21,592 bases of DNA from JBBIKU01 sp037445245. Lineage in GTDB: Bacteria; Chloroflexota; Anaerolineae; Anaerolineales; Anaerolineaceae. The position numbers and the translations under genes are program-made. The stretch's first letter is position 1. Each line of letters starts with the position of its first letter. The stretch is from NCBI GenBank assembly GCA_037445245.1, contig JBBIKU010000019.1:1-21592 (forward strand). Direction: 5' to 3'. Under the pieces are notes generated by a model. The model had not been told where the DNA came from and made no database searches. It was given only the letters and a program-made list of their open reading frames with translations. This document shows positions 13,428 to 21,463 of the stretch, piece after piece.

Positions 13428-14378
13428 TTGGACAAACTGGTTCGTGATCTATTTGAGACGGAGCGCGGCGAAAGCGCGGCAGCCTTGCACCAAACGATCC
13501 CTCGCCTGGCGTTGTTGACCGCGCCGGATTGGCGGGAATATGAACTCATCGATAGCGGGGGAGGGCGGAAACTGGAGCGCTACGGGCGGTTTCGGCTGGT
13601 GCGACCGGAGGCGGAGGCGGTCTGGCACCCGCGGCTGCCACGATCCGAATGGGATGCCGCCGATGCTGCCTTTCAGCCCGCCCCGGTGGAGAACGGCGGG
13701 CACTGGGTCTACCGTCGCAGCCTTCCCGAACCGTGGGAAATGCGCTACAGGCGCTACCGCTTTGAAGTGATGACCTCGGCTTCGCGCCACCTGGGGGTGT
13801 TTCCGGAGCAGGCGAGCCAGTGGGATTGGATCGCCGAACGGGTGAGCTTAGCTGCTCGCCCCTTGCGGGTGTTGAACCTTTTTGGCTACACCGGGCTTGC
13901 CTCGCTTGCCGCAGCCGGGGCGGGCGCTCAGGTAACCCATGTCGATGCTTCGCGTAAGGTGATTGCCTGGGCACGGCGTAACCAGGAACTTTCGGGTATG
14001 GCGGATCTGCCCATTCGCTGGATGGTCGACGACGCGCTCAAATTTGTCCAGCGCGAGGGCAGGCGCCAGGTGGGGTACGACGGGATAATCCTTGACCCTC
14101 CCAAATTTGGACGGGGACCGAAAGGCGAAGTGTGGGAATTTTACCGCTTGCTGCCTTCCTTGTTGAACGTCTGCCGGCAGGTTTTAAGCCCGCAGCCGAG
14201 CTTCATTGTGTTGACGGCTTATGCCGTGAAAGCCTCGGCAGTGACGCTTTTCAACGCCGTGGCGGAGCTGATGAATGGGTTTTCGGGTGAGGTGAGTGCC
14301 GGCGAAGCGGCACTGGTGGAGCGCAGCGGAGGCAGGCTGCTCTCGATGGCGGTCTTTGCGCGCTGGTGTGCATCTTAA
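13428..14378 (+). CDS. Class I SAM-dependent methyltransferase, RlmI/RlmK-like rRNA methyltransferase family
   Basis: A protein of about 316 residues with a Rossmann methyltransferase core in the C-terminal half. Motif I is VLNLFGYTGLASLAAAGAGA, the acidic loop is THVDASRKVIAWARRN, and motif IV is ILDPPKFGRGPKGEVWEF, the DPPKFG form of the RlmI/RlmK family that modifies 23S rRNA. No N-terminal PUA domain is recognised. The exact target nucleotide cannot be assigned. The start is uncertain: the frame is open far upstream, but the promoter at 13334-13339 excludes earlier starts. TTG at 13428 with AAAGG 5 nt before it is the best choice; GTG at 13413 is an alternative. proC follows after 19 nt, so the two are probably co-transcribed. 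Confidence 0.85.
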   Translation: MDKLVRDLFETERGESAAALHQTIPRLALLTAPDWREYELIDSGGGRKLERYGRFRLVRPEAEAVWHPRLPRSEWDAADAAFQPAPVENGGHWVYRRSLPEPWEMRYRRYRFEVMTSASRHLGVFPEQASQWDWIAERVSLAARPLRVLNLFGYTGLASLAAAGAGAQVTHVDASRKVIAWARRNQELSGMADLPIRWMVDDALKFVQREGRRQVGYDGIILDPPKFGRGPKGEVWEFYRLLPSLLNVCRQVLSPQPSFIVLTAYAVKASAVTLFNAVAELMNGFSGEVSAGEAALVERSGGRLLSMAVFARWCAS

Positions 14379-14397
14379 TTGTTGGAGGAAAGAAGAC

Positions 14398-15258
14398 ATG
14401 GTGAAAAACTCCCCAACCATTGCTGTTGTAGGTCCAGGCGTTATGGGGGAAGCAATCATCGCCGGGTTGCTGCACGATCATATTACCGAGGCGGCGGAGA
14501 TCCTGATCGCTGGTCCAGAAATTGACCGTAACGAGGAACTGGTGCAGTGTTATGGGGTCAAATCTTACGCTGAGAACCCGCCGGCGGTGCGTCAGGCTGA
14601 TCTGGTTATCTTGTCGGTCAAGCCGCAGGTTATCCCGCCGGTGCTGGCGGGATTGAAGGATCAGGTGCCCCCAGCGGCGTTGGTGCTGTCGATTGTCGCC
14701 GGCACTTCGATCCAAACCATCAGCGAAGGGCTGAACCATGCCAGTGTGATACGCGCCATGCCCAACACGCCGGCACAGGTTGGCGAGGGGATCACGGTGT
14801 GGACCAATTCGCCGGCGGTGACTCCCGAGCAGATGGAACTGGCGCGCCGGATCCTGGGCGCTTTGGGGCAGGAAGTTTATGTGGATGATGAGAGTTATCT
14901 GGACATGGCGACCGCTTTATCCGGCACCGGACCGGCTTACGCTTTCCTTTTTATGGAAGCCATGATCGACGCCGGTGTTCACCTGGGTTTCCCGCGACGC
15001 ATTGCCGAGCAATTGGTGGTTCAAACGTTGCGCGGTTCGGTCAATTATTACAACCAGAAGAGAGCACACCCGGCGCACCTGCGCAACGAAGTCACCTCAC
15101 CGGGCGGCACCTCGGCGGCGGCGCTTTACTATCTGGAAAAAGCTGGTTTTCGCACCGCCATCTCGCGTGCGATTTGGGCAGCTTACGAGCGTTCCATGGA
15201 CCTTGGCAAGGGTAAGACCAGCCGCCCCCCTGAGCCAACCGGCAACAATCATGACTGA
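14398..15258 (+). CDS. proC: Pyrroline-5-carboxylate reductase
   Basis: A 286-residue protein that reduces 1-pyrroline-5-carboxylate to proline with NAD(P)H, the last step of proline synthesis. The N-terminal Rossmann motif VVGPGVMGEAI (residues 10-20), the SVKPQV stretch, IRAMPNTPAQVGEG and the C-terminal signature around residues 228-250 (NEVTSPGGTSAAALYYLEKA) are all present. Length is normal for ProC. A strong ribosome site (GGAGGA) precedes the ATG. The methyltransferase gene upstream and the TPR gene downstream are close, but neither is functionally linked to proline synthesis. Confidence 0.96.
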   Translation: MVKNSPTIAVVGPGVMGEAIIAGLLHDHITEAAEILIAGPEIDRNEELVQCYGVKSYAENPPAVRQADLVILSVKPQVIPPVLAGLKDQVPPAALVLSIVAGTSIQTISEGLNHASVIRAMPNTPAQVGEGITVWTNSPAVTPEQMELARRILGALGQEVYVDDESYLDMATALSGTGPAYAFLFMEAMIDAGVHLGFPRRIAEQLVVQTLRGSVNYYNQKRAHPAHLRNEVTSPGGTSAAALYYLEKAGFRTAISRAIWAAYERSMDLGKGKTSRPPEPTGNNHD

Positions 15259-15304
15259 GATGCCTTAGCCTTGCGGCGCGGCAATCCTCTGGTGTTCGTT
15301 TTCT

Positions 15305-16750
15305 ATGCCTTTGAAGCGACCTCTGGCTTTGCCCCCCTTATTCCTGTTGTTGTTATTGCCACTTTTGTTGAGCGCGGTTCTGAGTATTTCTCCGCAGCCA
15401 TTGCTGGTCAGTAAGGCGCTGGCGGCGGCAAAAAGGGCAGAAAATAATGCCCAGCCAGCAGAGGCAGCCCAAGCTTTGCGACAGGTGGCGGCGTTGCAAC
15501 CCTGGCGCACCGATTTACTGGAACGCATCGGGCATCTTGAAATGGAAGCGGGGAATTTCGAGGCAGCCATCGCTGCTTTCGAAACGGCGGGCGAGCGCAG
15601 CTCGCTGGCGGTTGAAGCGCGGCTGGAGTTAGGCGAGAGCTACCGCCTGGCAGGCGATCAGAACTCGGCGCTGCAGATCTGGATGAGGTTGGCAGGGGAA
15701 GAAAACCCGCCGGCGGAAGCCTTTCAGCGCCTTGCCGATTTGCAACGGGCGCGGGGAGAGTTGGAGGCGGCAACCATCACCTGCCGCGCCTGGCAAGCGG
15801 CTTACCCCGATGACCCCCTGGCGGTATATTTGTTGGGGCTGATGCTAACGGTGCAGTCGCCCGCCGAGGCGCTGATGATCTTGCGGGACGCTGCAGCAAA
15901 GGATGAATCCGTTCAGGTTGAGGCGAATGTCTTAATGACGGTGTTGCTGCCGCTTGCGGAGAATCCAGAGAATGCCGAAGCGTGGTTGGAATTGGGGCGC
16001 AGCCTGGCAAAGCTCAGGGACTGGGATCTGGCGTCGCTGGCGTTCCAGCAAGCCGTGCAACGCGATCCGCATTACGCTGAAGCCTGGGCTTTCTGGGGTG
16101 AAGCTCGCAGCCAGTTGGGGCGTGACGGGTTGGAGCAATTTCAACGAGCGTATGCCTTGAATCCTGATTCTGCGCTGACGCGCGCCTTTATGGCGCTGTA
16201 TTGGCGCCGTCGTGGCGATATGGATCGGGCGCTGCTACACATCCGGGCGGCTACCCAAATTGAACCGGAGCAAGCTGCCTGGCAACTGGAAATGGGCGAT
16301 ATTCTCGTCCACAGCGGGGATATTCAGAGTGCCCTGGCGCATTATTTGAAGGCGGCTGAATTAGAGCCCGATGATCCGTTCTACTGGCGCATGCTCGCCC
16401 GTTTCTGTGTTGTGCAGGATATTCAGATCCGCAGCGTGGGGCTACCGGCGGCACGCAGGGTACTGGCTGCAAGCCCGCAGGATGCTGCTGCCCTGGGCTT
16501 GATGGGTTGGGTGTTGCTGAATCTGGAAGACTACGCATCCGCTGAACGCTTCCTACAGCAGGCACTGCGCCAGGATGCCGAACACGCTCCCACTCACCTG
16601 CACCTGGGGCAGTTGTATTTGCAGTTGTCGGCAGCGGATGATGCCTACCACCACCTCAAACGCGCTGCCGAACTTGCCGGTCAGGATGTGGCAACAGGGA
16701 TGATGGCAGAAAGGCTGCTGGAGCGCTATTTTGGCGTGGAAAACCGGTAG
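15305..16750 (+). CDS. Tetratricopeptide-repeat protein with N-terminal membrane segment
   Basis: A 481-residue protein with a Leu-rich signal-anchor (about residues 7-28), probably exported or membrane-tethered. The remainder is alpha-helical with many TPR units; recognisable ones include AEAWLELGRSLAKLRDWDLA, YAEAWAFWGEARSQLG, AAWQLEMGDILVHSGDI and APTHLHLGQLYLQL. TPR domains act as protein-protein scaffolds; no enzymatic domain is seen and I do not assign a function. It starts 46 bp after proC at an ATG without a visible ribosome site, so the true start could lie slightly elsewhere, but the hydrophobic N-terminus supports this one. Confidence 0.85.
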   Translation: MPLKRPLALPPLFLLLLLPLLLSAVLSISPQPLLVSKALAAAKRAENNAQPAEAAQALRQVAALQPWRTDLLERIGHLEMEAGNFEAAIAAFETAGERSSLAVEARLELGESYRLAGDQNSALQIWMRLAGEENPPAEAFQRLADLQRARGELEAATITCRAWQAAYPDDPLAVYLLGLMLTVQSPAEALMILRDAAAKDESVQVEANVLMTVLLPLAENPENAEAWLELGRSLAKLRDWDLASLAFQQAVQRDPHYAEAWAFWGEARSQLGRDGLEQFQRAYALNPDSALTRAFMALYWRRRGDMDRALLHIRAATQIEPEQAAWQLEMGDILVHSGDIQSALAHYLKAAELEPDDPFYWRMLARFCVVQDIQIRSVGLPAARRVLAASPQDAAALGLMGWVLLNLEDYASAERFLQQALRQDAEHAPTHLHLGQLYLQLSAADDAYHHLKRAAELAGQDVATGMMAERLLERYFGVENR

Positions 16751-16796
16751 CCCCACCTACGTCCATTGCTGCCAAAGCCTCGAAGTGGTTTGCCTG

Positions 16797-16805
16797 TGTT
16801 AAAAT
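16797..16805 (+). promoter_or_regulatory. Candidate extended -10 promoter for the lipoprotein gene
   Basis: TGtTAAAAT (TAAAAT at 16800-16805) stands in the 118-bp gap after the TPR gene. No good -35 was found. A transcript from here would carry the hairpin at 16842-16858 in its leader. Confidence 0.35.
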
Positions 16806-16841
16806 GGAGACGCCACGATCCGGTTGTGGCAATTGGCTAAT

Positions 16842-16858
16842 CCCCAGGCATTCTGGGG
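16842..16858 (+). promoter_or_regulatory. Leader hairpin overlapping the ribosome binding site of the lipoprotein gene
   Basis: CCCCAG (16842-16847), a 5-nt loop and CTGGGG (16853-16858) form a perfect 6-bp stem. Its 3' arm runs into the GGGGGAGG Shine-Dalgarno that serves the GTG at 16869. Folding would hide part of that site, so it may limit translation; no ligand-binding structure was recognised. Confidence 0.4.
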
Positions 16859-16868
16859 GAGGCGGATT

Positions 16869-17531
16869 GTGTTGAAGAAATTTCGATGGATCGCCGGGTT
16901 TACAGGCGTGCTCGCGATCACGAGCCTGGCATGCTCCGGGTTGCCCTCGCTGCCGGTGGCATCGCCGCCGGCGCAATCCGGCGATGTCCTGTTCTGGGAT
17001 GATTTCAGCAACCCCGACAGCGGTTGGGACACCTGGAGCGATGACGGGTCGCTGGTGGCTTATCAGGATGGTGGATTGCGCATTTTTATTGCCCAGCCCC
17101 ATTATGACTACTGGTCGCGCCCCGGCAGACGTTTCGAGGAGGTGCGCCTGGCGGTCGAAGCAGTCAAGCTGGACGGAGCGGATGATAATCACTTTGGTCT
17201 TCTGTGCGGCTACCAGGATGCTAGAAATTATTACAGTTTTTTGATCAGTTCGGATGGCTACGCCGGCATTGTCAAAGTGAAGGATGGCGCGGCGCAGATC
17301 ATCAGTGATGCGGTGATGACTTACAGCGAGGTGATCCGTCAGGGCGATGCCACCAATTTTATCGGCGCCGATTGCGATGGGGGGGTGTTGGTAATGCACG
17401 TCAACGGATTTCGATTGTTCGAAACCAGCGATTCCGATTACCGCGGCGGTGAGATCGGGGTGATTGCCGGAAGTTACCGCTTTCCCGGCGTGGATATTTT
17501 GTTCAAGAATTTCGTGGCTTCAAAGCCATGA
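16869..17531 (+). CDS. Predicted lipoprotein with a jelly-roll (concanavalin/DUF1080-like) domain
   Basis: A protein of about 220 residues. The N-terminus is a lipoprotein signal: charged KKFR, a hydrophobic stretch, then lipobox SLAC with Cys22 as the acylated residue. After a Pro/Ala-rich spacer the rest (about 38-215) is beta-rich: VLFWDDFSNPDSGWDTW, DNHFGLLCGYQD, NYYSFLISSDGYAGIVKV and GEIGVIAGSY. This layout is that of a concanavalin-like/DUF1080-type jelly roll, often glycan-binding; no catalytic residues can be assigned. Start choice: GTG at 16869 has GGGGGAGG six nt upstream and begins directly at the signal peptide. The mtaB gene follows after 24 nt. Confidence 0.85.
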   Translation: MLKKFRWIAGFTGVLAITSLACSGLPSLPVASPPAQSGDVLFWDDFSNPDSGWDTWSDDGSLVAYQDGGLRIFIAQPHYDYWSRPGRRFEEVRLAVEAVKLDGADDNHFGLLCGYQDARNYYSFLISSDGYAGIVKVKDGAAQIISDAVMTYSEVIRQGDATNFIGADCDGGVLVMHVNGFRLFETSDSDYRGGEIGVIAGSYRFPGVDILFKNFVASKP

Positions 17532-17555
17532 GCGATTAATGGTGGTAAAAGAACG

Positions 17556-18833
17556 ATGAACGTGTTTCTTGAGACGGTTGGCTGCCGTCTCAATCAAAGT
17601 GAAATTGAACGTATGGCGAACCAGCTTCGCGTTGCCGGGCATGTGATTGTGGCGGATGCGCAGGAAGCCGATGTGGTGGTGATCAACACCTGCGCGGTGA
17701 CCGCGGAAGCCGTCGCTGATTCACGCCAGAAGGTCCGCCAGGCGTATCGCAAGGGGGTCGAAGAGATTTACGTCACCGGCTGCTGGGCGACCCTGGATGC
17801 GACAGCGGCAAAATTGCTGCCAGGGGTGAGGCGGGTGATTCCCAACCAGCAGAAGGAAAACCTGACCCTGACATTGCTCAACCCGATTCAAGCAGCTTCG
17901 TCTGCGATGAGCGTGCGACACCCGTTGCCCGGCGCGCGGGCACGCACGCGCGCCTTCATCAAGGTGCAGGATGGCTGTGACAACCATTGCACTTTTTGTG
18001 TCACGCGGCTGGCGCGGGGAAGCAGCCACAGCCGTTCGGTTCATGAAGTGCTGTCAGATATCCGTTCGGCGCTGGCGGGCGGTGTGAAGGAAGTGGTTTT
18101 AACCGGCGTCAACCTGGGATCGTGGGGGAGAGATCTCACACCCAGGGCATCGTTGCGATCATTGATCGAGACAATACTGGTTGAGACAGAAACGCCGCGG
18201 CTGCGACTCTCGTCGCTCGAGCCGTGGGATGTGGATGAATCCTTTTTCAATCTTTGGCGAGATGCGCGTCTTTGCCGTCAGTTGCATCTTCCCTTGCAAT
18301 CGGGGTGCGCTGAAACGCTGCGACGCATGGCGCGTAAAACCACCCCCGACGCCTTCGCCCGCCTGGTGGATCGAACCAGAGCCTCCTTGCCGCAGATTGC
18401 GATTACCACCGATATTCTGGTGGGTTTTCCCGGTGAAACTGAACTTGAATTCGCTCGCAGTTTGTCGTTCGTGGAAGAAGTCTCGTTTGCTGATGGTCAC
18501 GTCTTCAGCTTCTCGCCACGACCCGGGACGCCGGCTGCCCGATACCCCGATCAGATTCCGCGCCAGGAACGCAAGTCGCGCAACGCCAGGATGCGGGCGG
18601 CGCTGCATGAATCAGCCCTGCGATACCGACGTGGTTTTATCGGGCAGGAACTCGAAGTGCTCTGGGAAACCGCCGGCAGGATAGATGATGCGACCTGGCG
18701 GATGGAGGGGTTGAGTGACAATTATCTACGCGTGGCTGCGACGGCAAAGCGCAATCTCTGGAACCAGATCAGCCGGGTGAAGATTGTGAACTTAACCGAA
18801 TCAGGCGTGGAAGGCGACATTGTATCAAAATAG
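17556..18833 (+). CDS. mtaB: tRNA t6A37 C2-methylthiotransferase (MiaB family)
   Basis: A 425-residue radical-SAM methylthiotransferase. The N-terminal UPF0004 domain has the three Cys of the auxiliary [4Fe-4S] cluster: Cys10 (GCRLN), Cys46 (NTC) and Cys76 (TGC). The radical-SAM core carries CDNHCTFC (Cys141, 145, 148). The C-terminus (about 360-425) fits a TRAM RNA-binding domain. The TVGCRLN start and 'FIKVQDGCDNHCTFC' favour MtaB, which converts t6A37 to ms2t6A37 in tRNA, over MiaB or RimO; that subfamily choice is by motif only. A GGTGG site precedes the ATG. It ends 5 bp from the convergent glycosyltransferase gene. Confidence 0.93.
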   Translation: MNVFLETVGCRLNQSEIERMANQLRVAGHVIVADAQEADVVVINTCAVTAEAVADSRQKVRQAYRKGVEEIYVTGCWATLDATAAKLLPGVRRVIPNQQKENLTLTLLNPIQAASSAMSVRHPLPGARARTRAFIKVQDGCDNHCTFCVTRLARGSSHSRSVHEVLSDIRSALAGGVKEVVLTGVNLGSWGRDLTPRASLRSLIETILVETETPRLRLSSLEPWDVDESFFNLWRDARLCRQLHLPLQSGCAETLRRMARKTTPDAFARLVDRTRASLPQIAITTDILVGFPGETELEFARSLSFVEEVSFADGHVFSFSPRPGTPAARYPDQIPRQERKSRNARMRAALHESALRYRRGFIGQELEVLWETAGRIDDATWRMEGLSDNYLRVAATAKRNLWNQISRVKIVNLTESGVEGDIVSK

Positions 18834-18838
18834 TATCC

Positions 18839-19405
18839 TTAGCGGAAAAACTGTTCGAAAAAAGAAGGTGAAAGGGAACGTGGTTGGGGCGGTTTACGCC
18901 GCGCTACGATTTGGTGTTTATTAATGACGGCAGCGTAATCGGCGATCAATTTATCCAGAACCTTGCTCCAACTGCGTTCCTCCGCCATTTTGCGCCCCTG
19001 CTTGCCCATTTCCCGAGCCAGTACCGGCTTTTTTACCAGTCTGCGAACTGCGCTCTTGAATGCTGCTTTGTCTTCAGGTGGAAACAGGATTCCATTGACG
19101 CCATCTTCAACATGATCGACGACTCCGCCTGAAGCGGGCGCGATTACCGGAATGCCGGAAGCCATGGCTTCGAGAACGACATTCCCGAAAGTTTCGTTCG
19201 CAGCGGGGAAGACGAAGATATCTGCTGCCGCATATGCATGGGCGAGATCATCGCCGCGTAAATAACCTGTAAATACAGTCGCGGTCCCAGTGAATTCCTG
19301 CTCAAGTTGAGGGCGTAACGCTAAATGATCAAGCAGGTGGCAAATTGTATTGGTTACGCCGTCGATTTTTGATAAAAATGTTTCAGTAATGATCAATATT
19401 CGCAT
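18839..19405 (-). CDS. Glycosyltransferase family 4, internally deleted (first ~30 residues joined to C-terminal domain)
   Basis: A 188-residue reading frame that starts like a normal GT4 enzyme (MRILIITETFLSKIDGVTNT, residues 1-20) and ends with a normal GT4 C-terminal domain: TVFTGYLRGDDLAHAYAAAD, the E-x7-E motif at Glu71-Glu79 (ETFGNVVLEA), GVVDHVEDGVNGILFPPED. About 200 residues or more that should lie between are missing, including the acceptor-binding half and the first donor-site residues. The junction is near residues 29-31 and is in frame. The product is very unlikely to be active as it stands; the cause could be a real deletion or an assembly collapse. It lies 7 nt after the PAP2 gene, so the pair was probably an operon for lipid-linked glycan synthesis. 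Confidence 0.85.
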   Translation of the reverse strand: MRILIITETFLSKIDGVTNTICHLLDHLALRPQLEQEFTGTATVFTGYLRGDDLAHAYAAADIFVFPAANETFGNVVLEAMASGIPVIAPASGGVVDHVEDGVNGILFPPEDKAAFKSAVRRLVKKPVLAREMGKQGRKMAEERSWSKVLDKLIADYAAVINKHQIVARRKPPQPRSLSPSFFEQFFR

Positions 19406-19412
19406 GGCGATC

Positions 19413-20057
19413 TCAAGTCAACGTTAACAGAAAGACAGCAAATGTGACTGCTCCGAGCGCCGATCCCGCAACAGTCTGGAGAAGTGTGTGACGGCGTAGG
19501 CGGACGCGCGACCATGCCATTAGCGGTATCCCCAAGAAGAGGGGGATCGCAACAGGTCCGAGCAGGTACCATAGCAGGGTGGTGAAACTCGCCATACCGG
19601 CAGCGTGACCGCTGATCTTCCAGCGTAAATTCACCAGGAACATGATCGTCGCTTGCGTCAGCCCAGCAGTAGATAGGGCAATCACCAGCTTTGGGGCAGC
19701 GATCATCCACATAATTGTCAGGCTGATGGCTGAACAGGTGATGATTACCAGATAGGGTTTGATGCGCTGGCTGCGTATATAAATATCGAAGTCGGTGATT
19801 TTTTTGCGGGCGAGCAACCAGGTGATGAAAGCAACTGGAATAAGAACGGATATCAAAAGTTGCAACCCGGATAAAAACCAGATCCGAGGTTCGATAACAG
19901 CCAGATTGTATGCAACGAGTGCCATCGAGGTGATCGCCAATAAAATGGGATTAAAGATTCGTGAGACCCAGCGTGCCACCTGACGATCGAGTGTAGCCGG
20001 CAGGCAGGGTAAAACGGGTGTGATTGTGTTGTTGAGCGCGAATTCATTCAGTTTCAT
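19413..20057 (-). CDS. PAP2-superfamily integral membrane phosphatase-like protein
   Basis: A 214-residue polytopic membrane protein with about five to six hydrophobic segments. PAP2 motifs are visible: a degenerate first motif (KITDFDIYIRSQRIKP, about residues 86-101), the second motif SGHA with His151, and the third SRVRLRRHTLLQ with Arg184 and His190. The third motif ends in Gln194 where the classic form has Asp. Family members dephosphorylate lipid phosphates such as undecaprenyl-PP or phosphatidate; the substrate is unknown. GAGG lies 8 nt before the ATG. TTTACG-N17-TAACAT upstream on the minus strand (near 20111-20139) could be its promoter, with the hairpin at 20081-20105 then in its leader. 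Confidence 0.82.
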   Translation of the reverse strand: MKLNEFALNNTITPVLPCLPATLDRQVARWVSRIFNPILLAITSMALVAYNLAVIEPRIWFLSGLQLLISVLIPVAFITWLLARKKITDFDIYIRSQRIKPYLVIITCSAISLTIMWMIAAPKLVIALSTAGLTQATIMFLVNLRWKISGHAAGMASFTTLLWYLLGPVAIPLFLGIPLMAWSRVRLRRHTLLQTVAGSALGAVTFAVFLLTLT

Positions 20058-20080
20058 GATGGTTTCCTCAATTGCATATT

Positions 20081-20105
20081 AACCGGCGATGTTTAATCGC
20101 CGGTT
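20081..20105. repeat. Perfect 10-bp inverted repeat (hairpin) between cutA and the PAP2 gene
   Basis: AACCGGCGAT (20081-20090) and ATCGCCGGTT (20096-20105) pair perfectly around a 5-nt loop. No U-tract follows on either strand, so it is not a classic intrinsic terminator. It could still end the ldh-cutA transcript, stabilise its 3' end, or be a leader structure of the PAP2 gene. Confidence 0.6.
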
Positions 20106-20161
20106 TGCGGTATGTTAAGATTTGATGAAGAAACCGTAAATAGGGATCGGTTTGTTATGGA

Positions 20162-20485
20162 TTACCGGGTGCTCTCGTCGATCCAATCGAGATATTCCGG
20201 CGACCCGGCGACGATGGGCAGGGCGACGATTTCAGGCAATTCGTAAGGGTGCACTGATTTGACGGCGGGCACCAGGCGCGTTTCAAACAATTCGACGCGA
20301 CTCTTGCAGATCAGCAACAGCTCTTGGTCATCGCTGACTTTGCCCTGCCAGGTGTATAACGAGCGCACGCCGGGAACAATGTTGACGCAGGCTGCCGCTT
20401 TTTCCTCCAGCAGGATGGTGGCGATTTTGATCGCAACTTCTTCGCGGGGAACAGTTATCAGTACGACGATGGGGGATTTTTCCAT
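20162..20485 (-). CDS. cutA: CutA family protein
   Basis: A 107-residue CutA protein, a trimeric ferredoxin-like fold originally linked to divalent cation tolerance, with an unsettled role. Family features are VLITVPREEVAIKIA, AACVNIVPGVRSLYTWQGKV, a helix around ELLLICKSR, and HPYELPEIVALPI near the C-terminus. The length is normal. The ATG at 20483-20485 has GGGAGG 5 nt upstream; a TTG five codons earlier is less likely. It begins 21 nt after the ldh stop, so the two are probably co-transcribed, though no functional link is evident. Confidence 0.95.
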   Translation of the reverse strand: MEKSPIVVLITVPREEVAIKIATILLEEKAAACVNIVPGVRSLYTWQGKVSDDQELLLICKSRVELFETRLVPAVKSVHPYELPEIVALPIVAGSPEYLDWIDESTR

Positions 20486-20506
20486 ATATGCCTCCCGCAA
20501 GCACAG

Positions 20507-21463
20507 TTAGATGGTGAGCTGGTCGATGCTGGATCTAAGCACCGCCGCTGATTTTTGCAGCCCTGCCACCTCTTCCGGGCTTAATTGCAACCGCACAGCG
20601 TGGTCGATGCCGGAGCGGTCGATGACGCAAGGCAGGCTGAGATAAACGTCGTTGATGTCGTAATAATCATGGATCAGGCTGGAGACGGATAGCACCGTGC
20701 CCTGGTCGCGCAGGATGGCTTCGGCAATACGCAGCAAACCGGTGGCGATGGCGTAGTAGGTTGAATCTTTGAGTTTAATGATGTGATAGGCAGCGTCGCG
20801 GGTCTGTTCAAAAATGGTGTCCAGGGCTTTGGGGTCGCAGTTGCGGTGGTTTGCCTCGCAATAGACGTGCAAGCGCATCCCGGCGATGTTTGCCAGCGAC
20901 CACACTGGCACCTCGCTGTCGCCGTGTTCGCCGATGATGTAGGCGTGCACGCTGCGTGGATCTACGTCGTATTCCTGACTGAGCAGATAGCGGAAACGGG
21001 CGGTATCCAAGATGGTGCCGGAACCGATGACGCGTTGCGCCGGTAGACCGGATATTTTCCAGGCAACGTAGGACAAGACGTCAACCGGATTGGTGGCGAT
21101 CAGCAATATGCCGTTGGGGTTGTGTTTTACCACTTCGGGTACGATCTTGCGAAAGATCTCGGTGTTGCGCTGCAGCAGATCGAGCCGGGTTTCACCCGGT
21201 TTTTGAGCGCTGCCGGCGGTGATCACCGTGATCACCGCCCCGGCGCAGTCTTTATACCCGCCGGCGATGACGCGGGTGGGGTGCGCCAGGGGCACGGCGT
21301 GATTGAGATCCATGGCTTCGCCACGGGCTTTTTCTTGGTTGGCGTCGATCAGGACGATCTCGGTTGCCAGACCGCTCAACAGCAGCGCAAAGGCAAAACT
21401 GGCGCCGACATTGCCGACGCCGACAATGGCTACTCTAACCGGGGTGTGGACTTGATGGGACAT
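20507..21463 (-). CDS. ldh: L-lactate dehydrogenase
   Basis: A 318-residue NAD-dependent L-lactate dehydrogenase that interconverts pyruvate and L-lactate. The Rossmann motif is VGVGNVGAS (residues 14-22), and Asp40 at the end of the second strand favours NAD. Gln87 in AQKPGETR is the lactate-type specificity residue (malate dehydrogenases have Arg), with Arg93 in the mobile loop. Asn125, Asp153 and Arg156 (ILDTARFR) and the catalytic His180 (IGEHGDSEVPVW) are in place. GAGGAGG lies 8 nt before the ATG. The 129 bp beyond the start to the window edge hold no gene; AT-rich hexamers there could be a promoter, but no single choice stands out. It could reoxidise NADH, but nothing ties it to the microcompartment 12 kb away. 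Confidence 0.95.
   Translation of the reverse strand: MSHQVHTPVRVAIVGVGNVGASFAFALLLSGLATEIVLIDANQEKARGEAMDLNHAVPLAHPTRVIAGGYKDCAGAVITVITAGSAQKPGETRLDLLQRNTEIFRKIVPEVVKHNPNGILLIATNPVDVLSYVAWKISGLPAQRVIGSGTILDTARFRYLLSQEYDVDPRSVHAYIIGEHGDSEVPVWSLANIAGMRLHVYCEANHRNCDPKALDTIFEQTRDAAYHIIKLKDSTYYAIATGLLRIAEAILRDQGTVLSVSSLIHDYYDINDVYLSLPCVIDRSGIDHAVRLQLSPEEVAGLQKSAAVLRSSIDQLTI

Noticed and set aside
18839..19405. Two separate small genes instead of a deleted glycosyltransferase
   Set aside because: The frame is continuous, and there is no ribosome site or start codon at the junction; both parts match the same GT4 family in the right order.
20507..21463. L-lactate dehydrogenase as the NADH recycler of the microcompartment
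   Set aside because: It lies 12 kb from the BMC operon on the other strand, has no terminal encapsulation helix and forms a unit with cutA. A cytosolic contribution is possible but nothing in the sequence links it.
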